Assembly: GCA_018882625.1 (NCBI GenBank)
Contig: VERO01000060.1
Location: 1-10,945, forward strand
From: Phycisphaerales bacterium
Lineage (GTDB): Bacteria; Planctomycetota; Phycisphaerae; Phycisphaerales; SM1A02
Reading direction: 5' to 3'
DNA length: 10,945 nucleotides
Positions 7,129 to 10,945 of this stretch are shown here, piece by piece (positions within the stretch are counted from its first letter, which is position 1; each line of letters opens with the position of its first letter). The notes under the pieces were generated by a model that searched no databases, had not been told where the DNA came from, and saw nothing but the letters and a program-made list of their open reading frames with translations. The translations under genes were made by a program, and so were the position numbers.

Positions 7129-7132
7129 GGAG
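7129..7132 (+). promoter_or_regulatory. Shine-Dalgarno deciding the start of the UVR-motif gene
   Basis: GGAG lies six bases before the ATG at 7139 and selects it over the open frame that runs further upstream to about 7061. Confidence 0.65.
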
Positions 7133-7138
7133 CCCAGC

Positions 7139-7855
7139 ATGAGCGATTCGAGGCAACGCAACCCTCACCCCAGCGAGGATCCCTCCGGGTCCTGGGACAT
7201 CGGGCCCATCCTTCGGGAGTGGCCGTTGGGGGACGACCATCCTGCCGTCCGCCTCATCCAGTCTGACCGGGGGCAGGCGATTCAGATCAGGATCGATGCG
7301 GGACTGATCCAGCTCGCATGCACCGGAATGCCCGAGTCCGGCGATGCGATTCCGGAAGGAGCCGCTTGGCTTGACGAGGCAGCCATGCGGCGTCTTGGCG
7401 GACTGCTGCTGCAGCGTGCGCAGGCGTGGATGCAGGTCGGAAGGCTGGCGGCGGCTGCGGCAGACTGCGACCATGTGGTGCGGCTCGTCATGTCCCGGCA
7501 TCCGCGGTCTTGGGGCCACGCGGAAGAGTCGCTGCAGCTGATGGCTGGGTCTGCGATCCTGCTCCGCGCGCGGGCGCTGGCGTCCGAGGCCGTTCGCGCG
7601 CGCGACTCGCGGGCAGCACTGGCTGCGATCGACCATGCGCTCGCCGATCTGGCAAAGCTGGAGTCGCCCGGTGCGGCGGCGCTCGTCGGCCATGGGGAGC
7701 GCATGCTCCATGGCATGCGCGGGATGCTGGTGCCCAGGCTGCCCGGCAGCCAGCGCGTCGAGCTGGAGGCGAGGCTCCGTTCGGCGATCGCCGCCGAGAA
7801 CTTCGAGCTCGCGGCGATCCTTAGGGATGAGCTGCGCCAGCTGCGGGACGCGTAG
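7139..7855 (+). CDS. UvrB/UvrC (UVR) motif-containing protein of unknown function
   Basis: The 238-residue product has no signal peptide or membrane segment and should be cytoplasmic. The last 32 residues (207-238) match the UVR motif. Its pattern is a helix starting LEARLRSAIAAENFE, then LAAILRDELRQL, with the Phe-Glu and Ala-Ala-x-x-Arg-Asp positions conserved. In UvrB and UvrC this motif makes the UvrB-UvrC contact. It also occurs in McsA, ClpC-family adaptors and other non-repair proteins. No nuclease, helicase or zinc-binding residues are visible here, so this is not UvrB, UvrC or McsA. The N-terminal part (about 36-62) is beta-like, with IQIRIDAGLIQL. The middle (about 73-175) is Ala-rich helical and may be TPR-like. 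The motif suggests a protein-protein adaptor, but no partner is evident. It diverges from the sigma-factor gene, so co-regulation is possible. It could be a planctomycete-restricted family; that is a recollection of style rather than a search result. Confidence 0.8.
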   Translation: MSDSRQRNPHPSEDPSGSWDIGPILREWPLGDDHPAVRLIQSDRGQAIQIRIDAGLIQLACTGMPESGDAIPEGAAWLDEAAMRRLGGLLLQRAQAWMQVGRLAAAAADCDHVVRLVMSRHPRSWGHAEESLQLMAGSAILLRARALASEAVRARDSRAALAAIDHALADLAKLESPGAAALVGHGERMLHGMRGMLVPRLPGSQRVELEARLRSAIAAENFELAAILRDELRQLRDA

Positions 7856-7863
7856 GACGTGCG

Positions 7864-7909
7864 CTGCGGCGAGGCGCGCTCCGCGCGGCGGGGCGGGCCC
7901 TGCGGCGAG
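7864..7909 (+). repeat. 10-base direct repeat CTGCGGCGAG in the convergent gap
   Basis: CTGCGGCGAG occurs at 7864-7873 and again at 7900-7909, 36 bases apart, between the UVR-motif gene and the solenoid gene. It flanks a G+C-rich block and may be a local duplication scar or chance. Confidence 0.3.
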
Positions 7910-7918
7910 CCACCCGCC
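7892..7918. terminator. possible hairpin between the UVR-motif gene and the convergent solenoid gene
   Basis: GGCGGG (7892-7897) pairs with CCCGCC (7913-7918) around a 15-base loop in the 62-base gap between the two stop codons, touching the minus-strand stop. There is no T-run. It could end transcripts in both directions, but the evidence is only position and a six-base stem. Confidence 0.25.
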
Positions 7919-10359
7919 TACGGGGCGGAGAAGCGCCCCGGGTTGCCGCCGAAGGTGGGGTCGATCGCCACGAGGCGCCTGATGTGCGCATCGACCTGAT
8001 CCGCGCGTCCCGCGATGCGGGCGGCGCGCACCATGCGCTCGCGCGCGCTCCAGTCGATCTTCCGTGCCGCGGCCAGTTCGCCGGTCTGCCCTCGTGAGGC
8101 CATCGACTCGGCAAGGCGCGCCACATCCATCGCCTCAGCGAGCAACGCGGGACGCTCCGGCGGCTGCACGAGCGTCGCCTCGTCGAGCAGCGCATCGGCG
8201 AGCGCCAGGAGGTCGTCCTGCGATGCGTCATCGTGATCTGCGGCGGCACGCGCCCGGGAGGTGCGGTCTGCGGCCGCGCTGCGCGAGAGGCCTCCCCATC
8301 GGCTCGCCAGGCTCACGTCCAGCCGCATCGCGTCAAGTGTGGGCGCATCGATGTTCGCCGCGGCATCGAGCACCGCGGCGAGGCCGCGCGCAACCTTCGG
8401 GTCGAGGCCCGATGGCGACGCGATCGAGGCTGCGACGACATCGCGGGCGCCGCGAGCGGCGTGTGCCGCGGCTCGATCGGTGGTGCCAAGCGCCCGGAGC
8501 CGTGCCGCCGCAGTCGCGGCGGCGGGGGATCCCGCCGCATCGCGCGCACGCTCGGCCAGGCACCTCCCAAGCAGGTGGGCATCTGAGGGGTGCATGCCCT
8601 CGAGCGCCGCAGGAAGATCTGGGCGTGGCGATGCGGCCGCACCAGCAGGATCGATGGCGCACGCGTCGAGCACGAGCATGGCTGCATGCACGCGCGTTCC
8701 TGCGCGCGACTCCGCATCCGCGGCCGTGCATGCGGTGACCAGCTCCGCAAGGCGCGTCGCCGCGTCCGCCGGCGTCATGGTCGAGGACCGCGCGCGCTCG
8801 AGCGCCTCGACAGCCTGCTGTGCCGGCCCGAGGGCACTCAGGCGCGACGCGTCATCGGCGAGCGCGATCGCCAGCACGATGGACGCCTTCAGCTGGCCTG
8901 GCCGCGAGTCGGGATGCGCGGCATCGTGGGCAATCTCGAGCATCGCCAGATCGGCGGGGCAGCCCTTCCATGCCGGATCATCCGGGAAGCGCGTGGCGAG
9001 AGTCTTGAGCGCATCCGCCGCGAGCGCCGCGTCGTGAGCGCGTATCGACGCGTCGAGGGCAGCGACCGCAGCCATCGATGCCCTGTCGGGGGACGTCTCG
9101 GCAAGCTCCGCACGGATCGCCTCGCCGGCGGCAACGTCGCCCGCGACGCGCTGCGCATGGGCGCGCGCCACGAGACCATCGGGCGGAAGCCAGCTCGTGT
9201 CGAGGGCCCGCGCCGTGATCGGCCCGAGCCTCTCGATGACGGCGAGCCTGGCCGCCCACCGCTCCGGCGCGGGGCTCTGCCGGATCACCTCCGCGTAGGC
9301 CTCGAACGTGGGGCCCGCAAGGCTCGACTTGCCCAGCGCGTTGCGCAGACGGACGTAGGCGTCCGCCGCCAGGATGCGCAGCGGCAGCGACAGCCCGTCG
9401 ACGCGTATGACCTGCACCAGCTCGGTCAGCGCGCGGTCGCCGAGGCGGCTCTCCGCCAGCGCATCGCACACCAGGATGCGTCCGAACATGGCAGGCAGCG
9501 GCTCCCCGAGGTAGACGATGCGCACGGCCGCGGCGCGTGCCGCATCGGCATCGCCCGCGGCGGATGCGGCCGCGCACTCGGCGAGGTCCGCAACCGCCCC
9601 GAGCGCTGGCGGGATTCCCTCGCGCGCCGCGCGCACGCGCTCGAGCAGCGATGCGGCACGCGTGCGCCTGTCGCGCGATGCGGCCCCGCCGCGGTCGGCA
9701 CGGTCGATGCCCACCTGCAGCGCCTGCGACGCCACGTGCAGGAATGCGATCGTGGCGTCAGTGCCGGCCGCCGAGCCCCCGGGCCCGTCTTGGACCGTGG
9801 CAGCCTCGACGCCGCGCAGCAGCGCGAGCGCCCTGGCCGCATCCGCGGGATCGGCGGATGCGAGCGCCGATGCGGTGGAAGGCTCCGCGAAGAGCCCGAT
9901 GCGCAGCGCATCGGTCGCGCGTTCCGCCACAGCCTCGCGCCTCACGCGAGGATCAGGTGCCGCCGCGACCCGCCGCTCGTGCGCTGCATCAAGGGCCGTC
10001 CACGCGCGCGCGCGCTCCACGGAGGACCTTCTCGGATCAGTCGCGTCGATGCGCAGCCGCGCCCGCTCGAACGCTGAACGGGCCTCGTCAGTGCGAGGCG
10101 GCGCCACGCGCTCGAGCGCATCGACGAGCTCGCGCCAGCCCTGCTCGGATGCGCACTGCAGTATCAGGGCATCGCTGGCCGCGTCGGGTCCATCCTCGAC
10201 GATGACACGCTCGCGCGAGTGCGCAGTCCCGAGCGCCGCAGCGTGCGTTGCGCCCCAGGGCCCGCGTGCCGCAGCGTGTGTTGCGCCGGCAGTCCCGAGC
10301 GCGAGGAAGAGCGCAACGCCCAGCGCGGGACTGCGCAGCATGGAGGGAGTCGCGTTCAT
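7918..10359 (-). CDS. secreted Ala-rich helical-repeat (TPR-like) protein, function unknown
   Basis: I do not recognise a named family for this 813-residue product. Residues 1-30 read as a signal peptide (hydrophobic core LGVALFLALG, likely cleavage near THAA), so it should act in the periplasm or outside. An 11-residue repeat follows at once (22-43). The rest, from about 50 to 800, is almost entirely amphipathic helix, rich in Ala, Arg, Asp and Leu, with short turn residues. Paired helices of TPR size are suggested, for example about 315-345 (LTELVQVIRVDG, LRILAADAYVRL) and 715-790. It looks like an alpha solenoid built for protein binding, with no catalytic motif, metal site or C-terminal anchor. 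The ATG at 10359 overlaps the upstream stop as ATGA, which supports translational coupling to the ExbD-like gene. An ATG at 10341 (Met7) is a possible alternative. Strong third-position G/C preference on this strand supports real coding despite long antisense frames. Confidence 0.75.
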   Translation of the reverse strand: MNATPSMLRSPALGVALFLALGTAGATHAAARGPWGATHAAALGTAHSRERVIVEDGPDAASDALILQCASEQGWRELVDALERVAPPRTDEARSAFERARLRIDATDPRRSSVERARAWTALDAAHERRVAAAPDPRVRREAVAERATDALRIGLFAEPSTASALASADPADAARALALLRGVEAATVQDGPGGSAAGTDATIAFLHVASQALQVGIDRADRGGAASRDRRTRAASLLERVRAAREGIPPALGAVADLAECAAASAAGDADAARAAAVRIVYLGEPLPAMFGRILVCDALAESRLGDRALTELVQVIRVDGLSLPLRILAADAYVRLRNALGKSSLAGPTFEAYAEVIRQSPAPERWAARLAVIERLGPITARALDTSWLPPDGLVARAHAQRVAGDVAAGEAIRAELAETSPDRASMAAVAALDASIRAHDAALAADALKTLATRFPDDPAWKGCPADLAMLEIAHDAAHPDSRPGQLKASIVLAIALADDASRLSALGPAQQAVEALERARSSTMTPADAATRLAELVTACTAADAESRAGTRVHAAMLVLDACAIDPAGAAASPRPDLPAALEGMHPSDAHLLGRCLAERARDAAGSPAAATAAARLRALGTTDRAAAHAARGARDVVAASIASPSGLDPKVARGLAAVLDAAANIDAPTLDAMRLDVSLASRWGGLSRSAAADRTSRARAAADHDDASQDDLLALADALLDEATLVQPPERPALLAEAMDVARLAESMASRGQTGELAAARKIDWSARERMVRAARIAGRADQVDAHIRRLVAIDPTFGGNPGRFSAP
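10231..10296 (-). repeat. two tandem 33-base units coding an 11-residue repeat at the signal-peptide junction
   Basis: The solenoid protein reads GTAGATHAAAR then GPWGATHAAAL, then begins a third unit with GTAHS. At DNA level, a 20-base stretch at 10268-10287 recurs at 10235-10254 with one mismatch (period 33), and a 14-base stretch at 10289-10302 recurs at 10223-10236 (period 66, two units). The near-identity of the DNA points to recent tandem duplication. It repeats the Ala-x-Ala-type region where signal peptidase should cut. Confidence 0.75.
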
Positions 10360-10945
10360 GGCGCGAGATCCCCGGCGAGGATGATGCGTGCCTCCGGAGC
10401 GTGCTTGAGCACGCCCACCAGGACGTCACGCACCTCGGCGAAGTCGTAGGCGCCGCACCTGATCTCGACGGGCTGCGCCGCGGAGATCGGGCGTCCCGGT
10501 CCGCGAAGTTCGGCGAGCGTCGGCCCGACCTCCAGCGCAGCCGAATCCCGCGCCAGCGCGAGCGTCTCGATGCGCCACATGCCGCCGCCCGCGGGCGAGA
10601 TGATGACCCGCTCGGCGTCGAGCTCAAGCGGATCCGGCGTGCGCGGAGGGATCGCCACGAACGCGGGCACCGCCGATGTCGCATCCGGTGCAGCCAGCGC
10701 CACGGCAAGCGGTGCCGTGCGGGCGCACTGCTGCAGCGCGTCGAGCAATGCGATGGACGGTGCATCGGTCGGGATTCCGATGGCGACGGCGTCGATGCGT
10801 TCGAGGTCGGACGCGGAGGGACCCGATGTGGATGCCTCGTCGCCCGAGCGCGCGGCGAACCACCGCACGGCCCCTGTGCGGTCGATCGCGCAGCTGATCG
10901 AGGGCATCGCCGGAGGGCGCTGCGCGCGCAGGACCAGTGTGGCGA
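10356..10945 (-). CDS. ExbD/TolR-like protein, N-terminus cut by window edge
   Basis: The frame is open to the right edge, so the true start lies outside; an internal ATG is at 10907. The first visible residues (ATLVLRAQRPPA) could be the end of a membrane helix followed by a proline linker. Numbering from Met10907 (183 residues), two segments share the ExbD/TolR periplasmic pattern of a strand, a helix ending in a small basic or polar region, and a strand: 39-74 (IDAVAIGIPTDAP, then LLDALQQCA, LAVALA) and 145-181 (QPVEIRCGAYDF, then VRDVLVGVL, RIILAGDL). Between them lies RVIISPAGGGMWRIETLAL, like the first strands of ExbD. ExbD and TolR couple the proton-driven ExbB/TolQ channel to envelope partners. 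The stop overlaps the start of the solenoid gene by four bases (ATGA). The family call is pattern-based and tentative. A general secreted or membrane protein is the alternative. Confidence 0.5.
   Translation of the reverse strand, partial: ATLVLRAQRPPAMPSISCAIDRTGAVRWFAARSGDEASTSGPSASDLERIDAVAIGIPTDAPSIALLDALQQCARTAPLAVALAAPDATSAVPAFVAIPPRTPDPLELDAERVIISPAGGGMWRIETLALARDSAALEVGPTLAELRGPGRPISAAQPVEIRCGAYDFAEVRDVLVGVLKHAPEARIILAGDLAP

Noticed and set aside
7061..7138. Earlier start for the UVR-motif gene at 7061
   Set aside because: The ATG at 7139 has GGAG six bases upstream. The extra 26 residues would occupy most of the divergent promoter region and look unstructured.
7031..7711. N-terminal extension of the sigma-factor frame to 7711
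   Set aside because: It would run antisense through the UVR-motif gene. Conserved sigma region 1.2 begins just after the ATG at 7030.
8590..10077. A 495-codon plus-strand open frame opposite the solenoid gene
   Set aside because: The minus-strand frame has a signal peptide, an ATGA overlap with its neighbour and helix periodicity. The plus frame is Arg/Gly-rich, begins inside the other gene and has no partner or ribosome-binding site that I can see.
1..10945. CRISPR array, tRNA, rRNA, insertion sequence, phage or toxin-antitoxin genes
   Set aside because: I saw no regularly spaced repeats with unique spacers, no tRNA-like arms, no transposase or integrase motifs, and no paired small toxin and antitoxin frames.

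Overview
The window is a very G+C-rich stretch of bacterial chromosome. It holds eight protein-coding genes, packed tightly on both strands with no gene-free stretch above about 110 bases. An LpxD acyltransferase and a BamA barrel with five POTRA domains mean a lipid-A-making, Gram-negative envelope. The gene set (two divergent OmpH/Skp-like proteins, a short RpoD-like sigma factor, a stand-alone UVR-motif protein, and an Ala/Arg-rich secreted helical protein behind an ExbD-like gene) suggests a planctomycete, possibly of the Phycisphaerae. That placement is inference from gene content and style, not from a marker gene.

Bases 1-4867, minus strand: an outer-membrane biogenesis cluster reading bamA, ompH-like 2, ompH-like 1, lpxD. 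lpxD is cut by the left edge. BamA folds and inserts outer-membrane barrels, the Skp-like proteins should carry unfolded barrels across the periplasm, and LpxD makes a lipid A precursor. The order matches the bamA-skp-lpxD arrangement of proteobacteria, but with two dissimilar Skp-like genes instead of one.

Bases 4868-4918: a short divergent intergenic region with a GGTACCCG inverted repeat that is also a direct repeat, a candidate shared operator for bamA and gcvT.

Bases 4919-6040, plus strand: gcvT, the glycine-cleavage T-protein, alone without gcvH or gcvP. It converges on a minus-strand sigma-70 family gene (6092-7030). That gene is divergent from a plus-strand gene (7139-7855) for a small protein ending in a UVR (UvrB/UvrC) motif.

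Bases 7918-10945, minus strand: an accessory pair. An ExbD/TolR-like gene, cut by the right edge, overlaps by ATGA the start of a gene for an 813-residue secreted, Ala-rich, probably TPR-like helical protein. An energised envelope complex is plausible but unproven.

No tRNA, rRNA, CRISPR array, insertion sequence or prophage gene was seen. Most of the window is ordinary housekeeping sequence. The less-described parts are the tandem Skp-like pair, the operator-like repeat, the UVR-motif protein and the ExbD-like/solenoid pair.
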